In this document: positions 17,350 to 26,250 of the stretch, piece by piece
How positions within the stretch are numbered: the stretch's first letter is position 1
How the letters are laid out: every line of letters starts with the position of its first letter
Assembly (NCBI GenBank): GCA_963739045.1
Contig: CAVTYY010000011.1
Span: 133,793-197,792, forward strand
From: Halobacillus_B sp963739045
Lineage (GTDB): Bacteria; Bacillota; Bacilli; Bacillales; Halobacillaceae
Reading direction: 5' to 3'
DNA: 64,000 nt
Notes under the pieces: generated by a model
Databases searched by the model: none
Seen by the model: the letters and a program-made list of their open reading frames with translations, nothing else
Told to the model about the DNA's origin: nothing
Position numbers and translations under genes: made by a program

Positions 17350-18252
17350 TTAATGAGTTTTGCACTTATCAAGCAAACCTTGCTTGTCCAATACTTTAAT
17401 AAGGGTTTCACCCATTACTGATGGAGTTTCGGCTACATCAATTCCACATTCATTCATAACACGAATTTTCTCATCAGCTGTTCCTTTTCCGCCAGAAATA
17501 ATGGCGCCGGCATGGCCCATACGCTTTCCTGGAGGAGCAGTGCGTCCGCCAATGAAGCCTACCACAGGTTTACTCATGTTAGCTTTCACCCATTCAGCAG
17601 CTTCTTCTTCAGCAGTACCTCCGATTTCCCCAATCATAATCACAGCTTCTGTGTCAGGGTCCTCATTGAAGGCTTTAAGGACATCAATAAAATCAGTGCC
17701 ATTTACAGGATCTCCGCCGATACCCACGGCAGTGGATTGACCGATTCCTGCTTCTGACAGCTGATGTACAGCTTCATAAGTTAGAGTACCAGAACGGGAT
17801 ACTACCCCTACATGGCCTTTATTATGAATGTAACCAGGCATAATACCGATTTTACATTCATCTGGAGTAATAACACCAGGACAGTTTGGTCCTACTAGAC
17901 GTGTTTTCTTCCCTTCCATATAACGTTTTACTTTTACCATATCCAGTACAGGAATATGTTCAGTAATACAAATTGCCAGGTCAAGCTCGGCATCCGTTGC
18001 CTCCATAATGGCATCCGCTGCAAATGGAGCTGGAACATAGATTACAGACGCATTTGCTCCTGTATGTTCAACTGCTTCTGAAACAGTATTAAATACAGGT
18101 ACTCCTTCTACCTCTGTACCGCCTTTGCCTGGTGTAACTCCACCCACGATTTGTGTACCGTATTCAAGCATTTGCTTTGTATGAAACAAAGCAGTTGATC
18201 CTGTAATTCCCTGTACAATTACTTTAGTCTGTTTGTTAACATATACACTCAT
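17350..18252 (-). CDS. sucD: Succinyl-CoA synthetase alpha subunit (ADP-forming)
   Basis: With SucC it interconverts succinyl-CoA and succinate in the TCA cycle with substrate-level phosphorylation. The 300-residue protein has the CoA-binding Rossmann domain (VIVQGITGSTALFHTKQMLE) and the phospho-histidine loop RMGHAGAIISGGKGTA (His247). GPNCPGVITP is a further family motif. It starts 16 bases after sucC ends, in one operon. Confidence 0.98.
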   Translation of the reverse strand: MSVYVNKQTKVIVQGITGSTALFHTKQMLEYGTQIVGGVTPGKGGTEVEGVPVFNTVSEAVEHTGANASVIYVPAPFAADAIMEATDAELDLAICITEHIPVLDMVKVKRYMEGKKTRLVGPNCPGVITPDECKIGIMPGYIHNKGHVGVVSRSGTLTYEAVHQLSEAGIGQSTAVGIGGDPVNGTDFIDVLKAFNEDPDTEAVIMIGEIGGTAEEEAAEWVKANMSKPVVGFIGGRTAPPGKRMGHAGAIISGGKGTADEKIRVMNECGIDVAETPSVMGETLIKVLDKQGLLDKCKTH

Positions 18253-18268
18253 GATTTCCCCGCCTTTC

Positions 18269-19429
18269 TTACTTGACTAGTTCTACAATTTTTTGAGCGC
18301 CTGCAGCCATAGAATCTGCAGAAGTGATGTTTAAGCCTGATTCATCAAGAATTTTCTTTCCTTGTTCAACATTTGTTCCTTCCAAACGAACAACAAGCGG
18401 AAGAGTCAATCCGATTTGCTTGGTAGCTTCGACAACACCTTCTGCAATGACGTCACATTTCATAATTCCACCGAAGATATTAACGAAAATACCTTTAACA
18501 TTATCATCGGACAGAATAATTTTAAATGCTTCTGTTACTTTTTCAGTAGTGGCTCCGCCGCCCACGTCAAGGAAGTTGGCAGGATCACCGCTGTAATGCT
18601 TAATGGTGTCCATAGTCGCCATAGCAAGACCAGCTCCATTAACCATGCAGCCGATGTTTCCGTCTAAGGCAATATAGCTTAGATCATATTTAGATGCTTC
18701 TACTTCTTTAGGATCTTCTTCTTCCAGATCACGAAGGTCTGCTACGTCTTTTTGACGGAATAGAGCGTTATCATCAAAGTTAAGTTTTGAATCAAGCGCC
18801 ATTACACCGCCACTGCCAGTCGTTACAAGCGGATTGATTTCAGCTACAGAGCAATCCTTTTGAACGAAGACTTCGTAAAGGCCAAGCATAAATTTAACCG
18901 CTTTTCCTAATGCTTCTTTAGGGATGTTAATGTTGAATGCCAGTCTTCTCGCTTGGAAAGGAGTCAGACCAGTTACAGGATCGATGACCTCTTTAAAGAT
19001 TTTTTCTGGAGTTTCAGCAGCCACTTCTTCAATCTCCGTGCCGCCTTCCTCAGAAGCCATCATCGTTACTTTACTTGTAGCGCGATCTAAGACAAGACCG
19101 ACATAATATTCACTTTTAATGTCGCATCCTTCTTCAATTAGTAAGCGCTTTACTTCTTTTCCTTCCGGTCCGGTCTGATGGGTTACTAATGTTTTACCTA
19201 AAATTTCTTCTGCGTAAGTGCGCACTTCGTCAAGATTTTTGGCAATTTTCACCCCACCAGCTTTTCCTCGTCCGCCGGCATGGATTTGTGCTTTAACTAC
19301 AGTGACATCTGTACCTAGTTTCTTTGCTGCTTCAACAGCTTCATCTACAGTATATGCCACATGGCCATTTGGCACTGAAACGCCAAAATCGCGCATAATT
19401 TGTTTCCCCTGATACTCGTGAATGTTCAT
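18269..19429 (-). CDS. sucC: Succinyl-CoA synthetase beta subunit
   Basis: The ATP-grasp subunit of succinyl-CoA synthetase. The 386-residue product starts MNIHEYQGKQIMRDFGV and shows KAQIHAGGRGKAGGVK, the EINPLV motif and the C-terminal loop NIFGGIMKCDVIAEG, all typical of SucC. The length matches B. subtilis SucC. The start is preceded by GGGAGGATGAAAC and by a recognisable promoter. Confidence 0.98.
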   Translation of the reverse strand: MNIHEYQGKQIMRDFGVSVPNGHVAYTVDEAVEAAKKLGTDVTVVKAQIHAGGRGKAGGVKIAKNLDEVRTYAEEILGKTLVTHQTGPEGKEVKRLLIEEGCDIKSEYYVGLVLDRATSKVTMMASEEGGTEIEEVAAETPEKIFKEVIDPVTGLTPFQARRLAFNINIPKEALGKAVKFMLGLYEVFVQKDCSVAEINPLVTTGSGGVMALDSKLNFDDNALFRQKDVADLRDLEEEDPKEVEASKYDLSYIALDGNIGCMVNGAGLAMATMDTIKHYSGDPANFLDVGGGATTEKVTEAFKIILSDDNVKGIFVNIFGGIMKCDVIAEGVVEATKQIGLTLPLVVRLEGTNVEQGKKILDESGLNITSADSMAAGAQKIVELVK

Positions 19430-19463
19430 GTTTCATCCTCCCATCAAATTTCACTGCATTCTC

Positions 19464-19493
19464 ATTGTATAAAAAAACGCAGGCTATTGTCCA
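19464..19493 (-). promoter_or_regulatory. Probable sigma-A promoter of sucCD
   Basis: Minus strand TGGACA, an 18-base spacer and TACAAT (part of TATACAAT), about 35 bases before the sucC start. Boxes and spacing are close to the vegetative consensus. No obvious CcpA site was found next to it. Confidence 0.6.
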
Positions 19494-19572
19494 CAGTAAC
19501 GTAGCTTTATGTCGAAATTTTCATATTAGTTAACGATATATACATTATGTAAACTTTATTTTTATAATTTTC

Positions 19573-19842
19573 TTACTCTTTTAAATCTTTATCAGATTGA
19601 TAGATAAAAGCAAATACTTCGGCCACCACATGGTAGAGTTCTTCAGGTATCTGCTCATTAATATTCAATTCGGATAGAAGCGCGATCAGCGTGGCATCCT
19701 CTTGAACCGGAATGTTATGCTCCTCTGCTTTTCTTAGAATGTTTTCAGCCACGTCTCCTTTCCCTTTAGCTTTAACTGTTGGTGCTGCATCGCGTGCTTC
19801 ATCATAACCGAGAGCGATCGCTTCTTTTCGTTTAATAGTCAT
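19573..19842 (-). CDS. FlhB-like cytoplasmic protein (YlqH/FhlB type)
   Basis: The 89-residue protein resembles only the cytoplasmic C-terminal domain of FlhB/EscU export-switch proteins: KRKEAIALGYDEARDAAPTV, a Gly-rich loop, then AEEHNIPVQEDATLIALL. It lacks the FlhB membrane domain and the autocleaving NPTH motif. B. subtilis YlqH occupies the same place. It overlaps the upstream gene by 4 bases. Possible roles include modulating flagellar export specificity, but this is not established. Confidence 0.8.
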   Translation of the reverse strand: MTIKRKEAIALGYDEARDAAPTVKAKGKGDVAENILRKAEEHNIPVQEDATLIALLSELNINEQIPEELYHVVAEVFAFIYQSDKDLKE

Positions 19843-21743
19843 ATGCGAATGTCTAGTCCCTTCTTTTCTGGAGAAGTGGAAGCTGATGCAGCCGGATGTG
19901 GAGTTTTTAAAACATGAGTTTTGTAATGGATAGAGGTTAATGTGTAGCCCAGCTTACTTAAACCCTGTTCTAAGGCGGATTTATGTTTTTCAAGGACTTG
20001 CTTACTTTCCTCCAATTGATTGAAAACTGTCACGGCTACATGGCGTTCACTGATATTTAAATCAATGACTGTCTCCTTCATGGTTTCTAAATCTAAATAG
20101 AACACAACTCTGCAAAAGTCGGGATCAATTTCGTTCTTGCTGTTCTTTCTCCCTTCAACATTTACATGTATATCTTTAGCAGAATCCAACAAAAATCCTG
20201 GGAATTGAAGCGAAAACTGAATGGATTGATTGGTAACCTGGTGGGACGACAGCTGGATTCCGTTTAATAGATGCTGAAGTTGTTTGGCCCCATCTGCCGA
20301 CTGAGAGCGGCCGGTATCTTGCTGCATTTGAAGCATCAACGATCGAAGTGTCTGCTCATTCTGGCTCCTTTGCGGGAGGTCGGAAGATTGATTAATCAAT
20401 GCCTCCTCACTTGAGCCGATCGTATGCATCATTAGCTTAATCTTTAAAAATATTAAATCCTTGTGGTTCGTTTCAGGAAGCTGATTCATCGCACCGCTGA
20501 TCCACTCCGTTAAGACTGCCTGTTGAAATTTTGGAAGCTGCTGAGCTTCCAGTTTTTCAAGTTTGGGAAGCAGCGAATTCCATTCAACTGGATCGAAATT
20601 CCCATTCGTCACCTTTGGAAGATCTTTGACTGCTTGAGAGAGAACATTTTTATCCGCTGGCTCTAGAGCAGGAATTATTTTATCAAATATCTTACGTTCC
20701 ATAAGGGAATGATAGTTCTTCAGTAAGGGCTCTAAGTTTTTTTCAGAGAATCGCAGCGTCTGATCTGCCTGTAGGGCATCCTGATTAAATGGATTTATTT
20801 GCTGTACCCACTGCTTTAACATTTGCCTGTCTTTAGTTGTTAAAGGCAGCTGTTCTTCAAATAACTGCTTCAATTGAGGAACCAGCCGTTTTGCCGGCGG
20901 GATTAAAAATTCAGGTATTGGACGGCTGCCTATTGGATCCTGCTGGAAAGTTGAGGTGATTTCCTGAGCCGACTTCCAGCTCTGTACGTCTTTTTTAAAC
21001 TGAGAAAACGTATAATTTTCAGGGTATAATCCGGCTTTTTTTAACACGTTAAAGGAATTATCTATTCCGTGTTCAGCTTCCGATACCAATCTTACAGCTA
21101 TGCGTTTCTCTAATGGAATCTCTGGCAGGTTATTTTTCATCCGGCTGATTAAATCTGTAACTTTCTGGGCAGAATTACTAGAATTTTTATCTGTAGAAAC
21201 AGAATGGGACAGCTTATTTATTTCCTGAGTTAAATCCTTCGTCTCCCTTGTATAAAACGCTTGAAAAACAGATGGCTTGATGGGCAGCTGTTTTTCAAAC
21301 ATGTTTAATAAGGAGGTAACTGCTGCTGTCTTCTCTTCCGCCTGATTCAGAAGTGTCACAGCTTGAGTAAGACCCGTCTTGTGAAAAGAGATATCCTTCT
21401 GAAGAAGTTGACGGATCAGGGACTGGCTGTGTTTGGTCCGTCTTAAGCCTAATACTTGAAAGAGATTTGCCAGCTCTTGCTGTTCTGTCTTTTGAGAGGA
21501 TACTACAGCTAAATGAACTTGGTCCCCTGTCGATTTCACTTGAAACAGATAACGCTCTCCTTTAGTTAAGGATGTTTCTAATTGGGCATGAAGCTGTTCT
21601 GTGCCAAGCTGCACCAGGGCCCGATTTCCCGGCAATAACTTGATGACCTTACCAGCTATGTACTGACCTTTTTTCGGCTGCTGAGAGGTGACCGCAGCCT
21701 TTGCTTGTACGGTTTTCAATATACTGGACAGGATGGGGTTCAT
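19839..21743 (-). CDS. ylqG: YlqG-like protein with FliK-type C-terminal domain
   Basis: The 634-residue soluble protein is Gln/Lys/Leu-rich and poorly conserved through most of its length. Its last third (IQFSLQFPGFLLDSAKDIHV, FYLDLETMKETVIDLNISER, LGYTLTSIHYKTHV) resembles the hook-length control FliK/Flg_hook C-terminal fold. It sits in the position of B. subtilis ylqG and is translationally coupled to the FlhB-like gene. FliK C-termini contact FlhB C-termini in flagellar export, so this unlinked pair may be a paralogous system. The function is unknown. Confidence 0.72.
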   Translation of the reverse strand: MNPILSSILKTVQAKAAVTSQQPKKGQYIAGKVIKLLPGNRALVQLGTEQLHAQLETSLTKGERYLFQVKSTGDQVHLAVVSSQKTEQQELANLFQVLGLRRTKHSQSLIRQLLQKDISFHKTGLTQAVTLLNQAEEKTAAVTSLLNMFEKQLPIKPSVFQAFYTRETKDLTQEINKLSHSVSTDKNSSNSAQKVTDLISRMKNNLPEIPLEKRIAVRLVSEAEHGIDNSFNVLKKAGLYPENYTFSQFKKDVQSWKSAQEITSTFQQDPIGSRPIPEFLIPPAKRLVPQLKQLFEEQLPLTTKDRQMLKQWVQQINPFNQDALQADQTLRFSEKNLEPLLKNYHSLMERKIFDKIIPALEPADKNVLSQAVKDLPKVTNGNFDPVEWNSLLPKLEKLEAQQLPKFQQAVLTEWISGAMNQLPETNHKDLIFLKIKLMMHTIGSSEEALINQSSDLPQRSQNEQTLRSLMLQMQQDTGRSQSADGAKQLQHLLNGIQLSSHQVTNQSIQFSLQFPGFLLDSAKDIHVNVEGRKNSKNEIDPDFCRVVFYLDLETMKETVIDLNISERHVAVTVFNQLEESKQVLEKHKSALEQGLSKLGYTLTSIHYKTHVLKTPHPAASASTSPEKKGLDIRI

Positions 21744-21757
21744 GTATTTGCACCTCT

Positions 21758-22525
21758 TTAGGAAAGTATTTGTTCTTTAACAGGAGAAAAACTGACACGG
21801 TGATAGGGAGTGGCGCCAAATTGATCTAGTGCCTGTAAATGATTTTTTGTTCCGTACCCTTGGTTGGATATAAAATCATAGTCCGGATAAAGTTCGTGCA
21901 GTTCTTTCATGATATTATCCCTGGTAACTTTGGCTATCACACTTGCCGCAGCTATCGAAACACTTCTTTCATCTCCTTTTATAAGCGATTCCTGTGGACA
22001 AGACAGCTGATTCACTTCCATCGCATCGACTAACACGTAATCAGGCTCTTGATACAAGGATTCTACTGCCCTCTTCATTGCTAATTTTGTTGACTGATAA
22101 ATATTAATCTGATCGATTTCTTTATTCGTAACGATTCCCACTCCGAAGTCAGCTTGCGTCCTAATGATCTGATAAAAATCTTCCCTTTGTATCCGGGATA
22201 ACTGCTTTGAGTCGTTCAGACCTTCAAGATAAAAGCCTTCAGGGAGAATAACAGCCGCGGCAACGACCGGACCGGCGAGAGGGCCGCGGCCGGCTTCATC
22301 GACTCCGGCGATTCTCTCTTTCCCTTTAGCAAGTGCAATTCGCTCAAACTCCATCATCTTCAGATATTGTACTTTCCATGCTTTCTTTTTTTCCAGCTTC
22401 CGTTCATATTTACGGACGAGTTCCAGCACTCCCTTACGAGAATCTTGTTTCAGATCCTCTAAGTCTGCTTCACTCAATTCACTCTCTAAAATCCACTGCT
22501 TTATTTCTTGTACCGTTTTTTTCAT
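21758..22525 (-). CDS. rnhB: Ribonuclease HII
   Basis: RNase HII removes ribonucleotides and RNA from RNA:DNA hybrids. The 255-residue protein has the signature IAGVDEAGRGPLAGPVVAAA (Asp-Glu catalytic pair), the second catalytic Asp in DYVLVDAMEV, and SVSIAAASVIAKVTRDNIM. The N-terminal 70 residues form the substrate-binding extension usual in Bacillus RnhB. It is 14 bases upstream of ylqG on the minus strand. Confidence 0.97.
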   Translation of the reverse strand: MKKTVQEIKQWILESELSEADLEDLKQDSRKGVLELVRKYERKLEKKKAWKVQYLKMMEFERIALAKGKERIAGVDEAGRGPLAGPVVAAAVILPEGFYLEGLNDSKQLSRIQREDFYQIIRTQADFGVGIVTNKEIDQINIYQSTKLAMKRAVESLYQEPDYVLVDAMEVNQLSCPQESLIKGDERSVSIAAASVIAKVTRDNIMKELHELYPDYDFISNQGYGTKNHLQALDQFGATPYHRVSFSPVKEQILS

Positions 22526-22580
22526 TTTTGCTCCCCGTTTCTTCTTTATATCGGCTCCCCGTAATCACTATGTAATAAAA

Positions 22581-22613
22581 AAACGCAAATTGGATTTTAT
22601 CCATTCTGCGTTT
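22581..22613 (-). terminator. Terminator downstream of rbgA
   Basis: Stem AAACGCAAATTGGA / TCCATTCTGCGTTT with two mismatches and a 5-base loop, followed on the minus strand by seven T residues. It lies shortly after the rbgA stop and separates it from rnhB. Confidence 0.78.
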
Positions 22614-22627
22614 CTTCACATGTCCAT

Positions 22628-23470
22628 TTATTCCGGACGTTCAAAACTGATTAAACCTGTCTTTCCAGTCCTTAAATCCTGCAGAATTACATCTGAAGTT
22701 TTCTCGAAATTGACTACCCCTCCACTCTCAAGGCAGCCCCTTTTCATCCCGATTTTTTCAAATGCTTCCATAATATCCTCATATTCTGAAAACCCATATC
22801 TCTTTTCTAGAAGTGCAGGATAATTCTCTTTTAAATAATCCAGAATATAAGCCGCAACATCCTCTTTAGGGAGGATTTGATCTTTAATAGTTCCAATAGA
22901 AGCTAGACGATAACCAACTTCCTCGTCTTCGAATTTCGGCCATAAAATACCAGGTGTATCGAGCAATTCAAATTCTTTCTTGACTTTAATCCACTGTTGG
23001 GCAGTCGTCACTCCTGGCTTGTCTCCCGTTTTTGCAGCTTTCTTATTGGCAAGACGATTGATTAGTGTGGACTTTCCAACGTTCGGGATTCCCAAAATCA
23101 TTGCACGGGACGCACGAGGACGAACCCCTTTTGCCCGTAGCTTTTCTATTTTTTCTTTTCCTAGCTCTTTAGCAGTATGAACAACTTTCTGGATATCTTT
23201 TTTTTGATTTGCCTCAATTGCTAAAGCTGGAATTCCACTGTTTTCATATGCATTAAGCCACTTATTTGTAATGTTGGGATCTGCTAAATCTTTTTTCATA
23301 AACACGATCATTTTTGGCTTATCTTGCAATAAATCATGCAGCATTGGGTTTTGTGAGGAAAGAGGGGCTCTAGCATCCACTAATTCGATCACAAAGTCTA
23401 CAAGCTTTAATTTCTCAGCAGCTTCTCTTCTTGCCTTGGCCATATGACCAGGAAACCATTGTATCGTCAC
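22628..23470 (-). CDS. rbgA: Ribosome biogenesis GTPase RbgA (YlqF)
   Basis: RbgA is an essential late assembly factor of the 50S subunit. It is a circularly permuted GTPase: the G4-like motif MKKDLAD (about 58-64) precedes G1 GIPNVGKST (about 127-135), then G3 LLDTPGILWP. The 280-residue length, start MTIQWFPGHMAKARRE and C-terminal AmiR/NasR-like helical region match B. subtilis YlqF. It is 10 bases downstream of the signal peptidase gene. Confidence 0.96.
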   Translation of the reverse strand: MTIQWFPGHMAKARREAAEKLKLVDFVIELVDARAPLSSQNPMLHDLLQDKPKMIVFMKKDLADPNITNKWLNAYENSGIPALAIEANQKKDIQKVVHTAKELGKEKIEKLRAKGVRPRASRAMILGIPNVGKSTLINRLANKKAAKTGDKPGVTTAQQWIKVKKEFELLDTPGILWPKFEDEEVGYRLASIGTIKDQILPKEDVAAYILDYLKENYPALLEKRYGFSEYEDIMEAFEKIGMKRGCLESGGVVNFEKTSDVILQDLRTGKTGLISFERPE

Positions 23471-23480
23471 ATTGACCCTC

Positions 23481-24029
23481 CTAGTGCACGAGTCGAATTC
23501 GATTTAGCGGCCAATAAAGAAGAACCGCCTGGCCGACTATTTTATCTTCAGGGATCATCCCCAGCATCCGACTATCTGTAGAATTATTTCGATTGTCGCC
23601 TAAGACGAGGAGTTCACCTTCTGGAACTGTATCATAGCCCCCAGGAACCTGCTCAATAGAAAAATCGTCCGTTAAGACATCTCCTTCTGGCATTTTACTG
23701 AGCCGGTCATTTAAGAACTTCTCATCTACTTTCTTCCCATTCACATAAAGCTGATCACTCTTATATTCAATGTGATCTCCAGGCAGACCTATCACTCGTT
23801 TTATGTAATCTTTTGTTTCAGTCGCATGAAACACGACCACATCAAATCGATCGGGTTCTCCCAGGGTGTAATTTATTTTGCTTACTATGAGGTGGTCGCC
23901 GTTATGCAAAGTATTCTGCATCGAGGGACCTTCCACTACTACAGGGGCAAACAGGAAGACACGAACTATGATTGCTAAAGCAGCTGCGATTACAAATGCT
24001 TTAATCCAGTCCCACCATTGTTTGTTCAT
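23481..24029 (-). CDS. lepB: Type I signal peptidase
   Basis: Cleaves signal peptides of secreted proteins at the outer membrane face. The 182-residue protein has one N-terminal transmembrane helix (about 10-28) followed by the catalytic Ser36 (EGPSMQNTL) and Lys77 (DYIKRVIGLPGD), then the GDNRNNSTDSR box. The longer in-frame extension to 24086 is rejected because AGAGGGAGT lies upstream of the ATG at 24029, which begins MNKQWWDWIKAF. It occupies the place of a sip-type gene between rplS and rbgA. Confidence 0.95.
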   Translation of the reverse strand: MNKQWWDWIKAFVIAAALAIIVRVFLFAPVVVEGPSMQNTLHNGDHLIVSKINYTLGEPDRFDVVVFHATETKDYIKRVIGLPGDHIEYKSDQLYVNGKKVDEKFLNDRLSKMPEGDVLTDDFSIEQVPGGYDTVPEGELLVLGDNRNNSTDSRMLGMIPEDKIVGQAVLLYWPLNRIRLVH

Positions 24030-24065
24030 AGGACTCCCTCTCCTCTCTCCTACAAAGATTAGAAA

Positions 24066-24094
24066 AAAGGAGCTTGGCAAATGCAAGCTCCTTT
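24066..24094 (-). terminator. Terminator downstream of rplS
   Basis: Perfect 11-bp stem AAAGGAGCTTG / CAAGCTCCTTT with a 7-base loop, followed by TTTTTT on the minus strand. It lies just after the rplS stop and upstream of lepB. Confidence 0.88.
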
Positions 24095-24103
24095 CGACTT
24101 CGA

Positions 24104-24448
24104 TTAAAGAATCTCTTTAATTCTTGCTGCTTTACCGCGAAGATTACGCAGATAATAAAGCTTAGCACGACGTACTTTACCGCGACGGGAACGCTCAATT
24201 TTAGCAATTCGCGGAGAATGTAGAGGGAATGTACGTTCCACACCTACACCGTAAGTAATCTTACGTACGGTAAATGTTTCACTGATTCCGCCATTCTGAC
24301 GTTTAATAACGACACCTTCATATACCTGAATACGCTCACGGCTACCTTCGACAACTTTCACGTGTACTTTTACAGTATCACCAGGGCGAAAGTCTGGAAG
24401 GTCGGTACGAAGCTGTTCTTTTGTAATGTCATGAATAAGTTGCTGCAT
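24104..24448 (-). CDS. rplS: 50S ribosomal protein L19
   Basis: Large-subunit protein at the 30S-50S interface. The 114-residue product shows FRPGDTVKVHVKVVEGSRER, the IQVYEGVVIKRQNGG motif and RTFPLHSPRIAKIE, and is full length. It carries its own promoter, leader and terminator, so it can be expressed apart from the upstream trmD group. Confidence 0.98.
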   Translation of the reverse strand: MQQLIHDITKEQLRTDLPDFRPGDTVKVHVKVVEGSRERIQVYEGVVIKRQNGGISETFTVRKITYGVGVERTFPLHSPRIAKIERSRRGKVRRAKLYYLRNLRGKAARIKEIL

Positions 24449-24454
24449 CGTATT

Positions 24455-24535
24455 TCACTCCTTTTAACTAATGCTCTTGTCTTCTAAGAGGCAGCGGAAC
24501 ATCGTTTTCCGCTTAAACCGAACGTTTAAGCACAA
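24455..24535 (-). promoter_or_regulatory. Probable ribosomal protein L19 leader RNA
   Basis: The 5' untranslated region of rplS can fold into three consecutive hairpins on the minus strand: CTTAAAC/GTTTAAG (24512-24530), CGGAA/TTCCG (24495-24511) and CTCTT/AAGAG (24474-24490), just upstream of the AAAGGAG ribosome binding site. Bacilli have a described L19 leader motif at this location, thought to give autoregulation by L19. I matched position and hairpins, not a covariance model. Confidence 0.6.
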
Positions 24536-24540
24536 AGTTT

Positions 24541-24569
24541 AATATATCATAAACCTCTATATACTGCAA
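24541..24569 (-). promoter_or_regulatory. Probable promoter of rplS
   Basis: Minus strand TTGCAG, a 17-base spacer and TATATT with TGA immediately before the -10 box. It lies just upstream of the predicted L19 leader, at the distance expected for the leader transcript start. Confidence 0.6.
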
Positions 24570-24575
24570 GGATTC

Positions 24576-25307
24576 TTAATGATTTTCCCATTCTTGCAGC
24601 CATGCTTTTTCTTGCTCTGTGAGCTCTCTATGCTGCAATAGATCCGGCCGTCTTTCGTACGTTCGTTTTAAGGATTGATAGTGTCTCCACTCGTCGATCC
24701 TTGCATGATTTCCAGAGAGGAGTACTTCTGGTACTTCTTTACCTCGAAAATCAGCAGGTCTCGTATAATGCGGATGTTCCAGTAATCCATTTGAAAAGGA
24801 ATCTTCGGGTGCCGACTGTTCATTTCCAAGAACTCCCGGGAGCAGACGGATTACAGAGTCCATAACCACCATTGCCCCGAGTTCTCCGCCGGTCAGAACG
24901 TAATCTCCAATTGAAATTTCATCAGTGACAAGTTCCTGGCGAATCCGTTCATCATAACCTTCATAATGACCGCAAATAAAAACAAGATGCTCTTCTTCCG
25001 CTAACTCTTCTGCTTTCTTCTGTGTGTAGGGTTCCCCCTGCGGACACATAAGAATAACTCTTGGCTTAGTAACGGATTTCCGGTGGATATCTTCGACCGC
25101 ATCAAATATCGGCTGTGGCGTAAGAACTAAACCAGCTCCGCCTCCATAAGGATAGTCATCTACTTTATTATGTTTATTGGTAGTAAAATCACGAAAGTTT
25201 ATATAATTATAGTGAAAGGCCTCTCGATCCTGAGCTCGTTTCATAATTGAATGGTTCAATACACCTTCGAACATTTCAGGAAACAAAGTCATAATATCGA
25301 TTTGCAT
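24576..25307 (-). CDS. trmD: tRNA (guanine-N1)-methyltransferase TrmD
   Basis: Methylates G37 of tRNAs to prevent frameshifting. The 243-residue SPOUT enzyme shows MQIDIMTLFPEMFEGVL, DYPYGGGAGLVL, VFICGHYEGYDERIRQ and the trefoil-knot segment ISIGDYVLTGGELGAMV. Its start overlaps the rimM stop, implying translational coupling. Length is normal. Confidence 0.98.
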   Translation of the reverse strand: MQIDIMTLFPEMFEGVLNHSIMKRAQDREAFHYNYINFRDFTTNKHNKVDDYPYGGGAGLVLTPQPIFDAVEDIHRKSVTKPRVILMCPQGEPYTQKKAEELAEEEHLVFICGHYEGYDERIRQELVTDEISIGDYVLTGGELGAMVVMDSVIRLLPGVLGNEQSAPEDSFSNGLLEHPHYTRPADFRGKEVPEVLLSGNHARIDEWRHYQSLKRTYERRPDLLQHRELTEQEKAWLQEWENH

Positions 25308-25822
25308 TAATCAAGCAGCCCCTCTATTGGATCAATAATAACTTTCTGCTCAGCTGGATTCACTTCTTTAACTACTTCCTCAATATAAGGAATAAGTAAA
25401 TCGCCTTTAGCAGGACGTTCTATCACCCAAACATCATTGGCCCCAGGTGTTAAAATTTCCTTCACTCGACCTAGTTCCTCTCCAGATACTAAATAAACAG
25501 AACAACCGATGATTTCATGAAAATAAAATTCATGCTCTCCCAGTTCTTCCTGTTCTTTCGAAGTAACCATAAGCATTCCATTTTTGTAACCTTCTACATC
25601 ATTGATAGTCGAATGATCTGCAAAAGTTAGTAAATCAAATCCTTTATGCATGCGATGACTTTTAACAACAAGCGGTTTTGGTTCCTGGTTATTATTTGCC
25701 CAATACAATAGCTGACCAGGTTCAAATCGTTCTTCGAAATCTGTAATTCTCTGAACCTTTACTTCACCTTTAATGCCATGCGTATTTATGATTTTCCCTA
25801 CGTTAAACATCGTATCTGTCAT
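25307..25822 (-). CDS. rimM: 16S rRNA processing protein RimM
   Basis: RimM helps mature the 30S head and binds S19. The 171-residue protein has the N-terminal RimM domain (FNVGKIINTHGIKGEVKVQ) and a C-terminal PRC-barrel (IGCSVYLVSGEELGRVKEIL, DVWVIERPAKGDLLIPYIEE). It lies between ylqD and trmD as in B. subtilis, and GAGGTAAT precedes the start at 10 bases. Confidence 0.97.
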   Translation of the reverse strand: MTDTMFNVGKIINTHGIKGEVKVQRITDFEERFEPGQLLYWANNNQEPKPLVVKSHRMHKGFDLLTFADHSTINDVEGYKNGMLMVTSKEQEELGEHEFYFHEIIGCSVYLVSGEELGRVKEILTPGANDVWVIERPAKGDLLIPYIEEVVKEVNPAEQKVIIDPIEGLLD

Positions 25823-25830
25823 GTATCTGA

Positions 25831-26217
25831 TTACCTCGCTCGTATAACTATTCCATCTTTAATAACAATTTTCTGATTAAGAACTGCTTCACTCCAGATA
25901 TCTCCCTCTTCAACAGGAAGAAGCGCTTCGACATCTTCGGTCTCTAATTCACTGCCATCCGGCAGTACATCCAGTTGCTTCAGCTGCTGTTCAATCCAGC
26001 GCAATTGATCTTTGCGCCTGCTGATTTCTCTGGAAAAACGCCTTTCTACCTCTTGTTTGGAAATGCCAGACTTTTTCTCAAGCTTCTTTTGTTCAAATGT
26101 AAGATGGTGACACTCTTGTTCTAATTGTTTCATGCGGCCGTCAAACCGATCCTTTAAAAGATTACGGCTGTTAGAAGTCAATACTTGCTTCACCGGAATA
26201 CGTCTGATGATTTGCAT
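25831..26217 (-). CDS. ylqD: YlqD family protein
   Basis: The 128-residue protein starts MQIIRRIPVKQVLTSNSR and has a central charged coiled-coil segment (about 25-90) and a small C-terminal beta-rich part (VEEGDIWSEAVLNQKIVIKD). It corresponds to B. subtilis YlqD, which has no known function, in the same place between khpA and rimM. No catalytic motif or membrane segment is visible. Confidence 0.85.
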   Translation of the reverse strand: MQIIRRIPVKQVLTSNSRNLLKDRFDGRMKQLEQECHHLTFEQKKLEKKSGISKQEVERRFSREISRRKDQLRWIEQQLKQLDVLPDGSELETEDVEALLPVEEGDIWSEAVLNQKIVIKDGIVIRAR

Positions 26218-26250
26218 TCACCGTCCGCCTCTCGTAAAAAAATCTGAATG

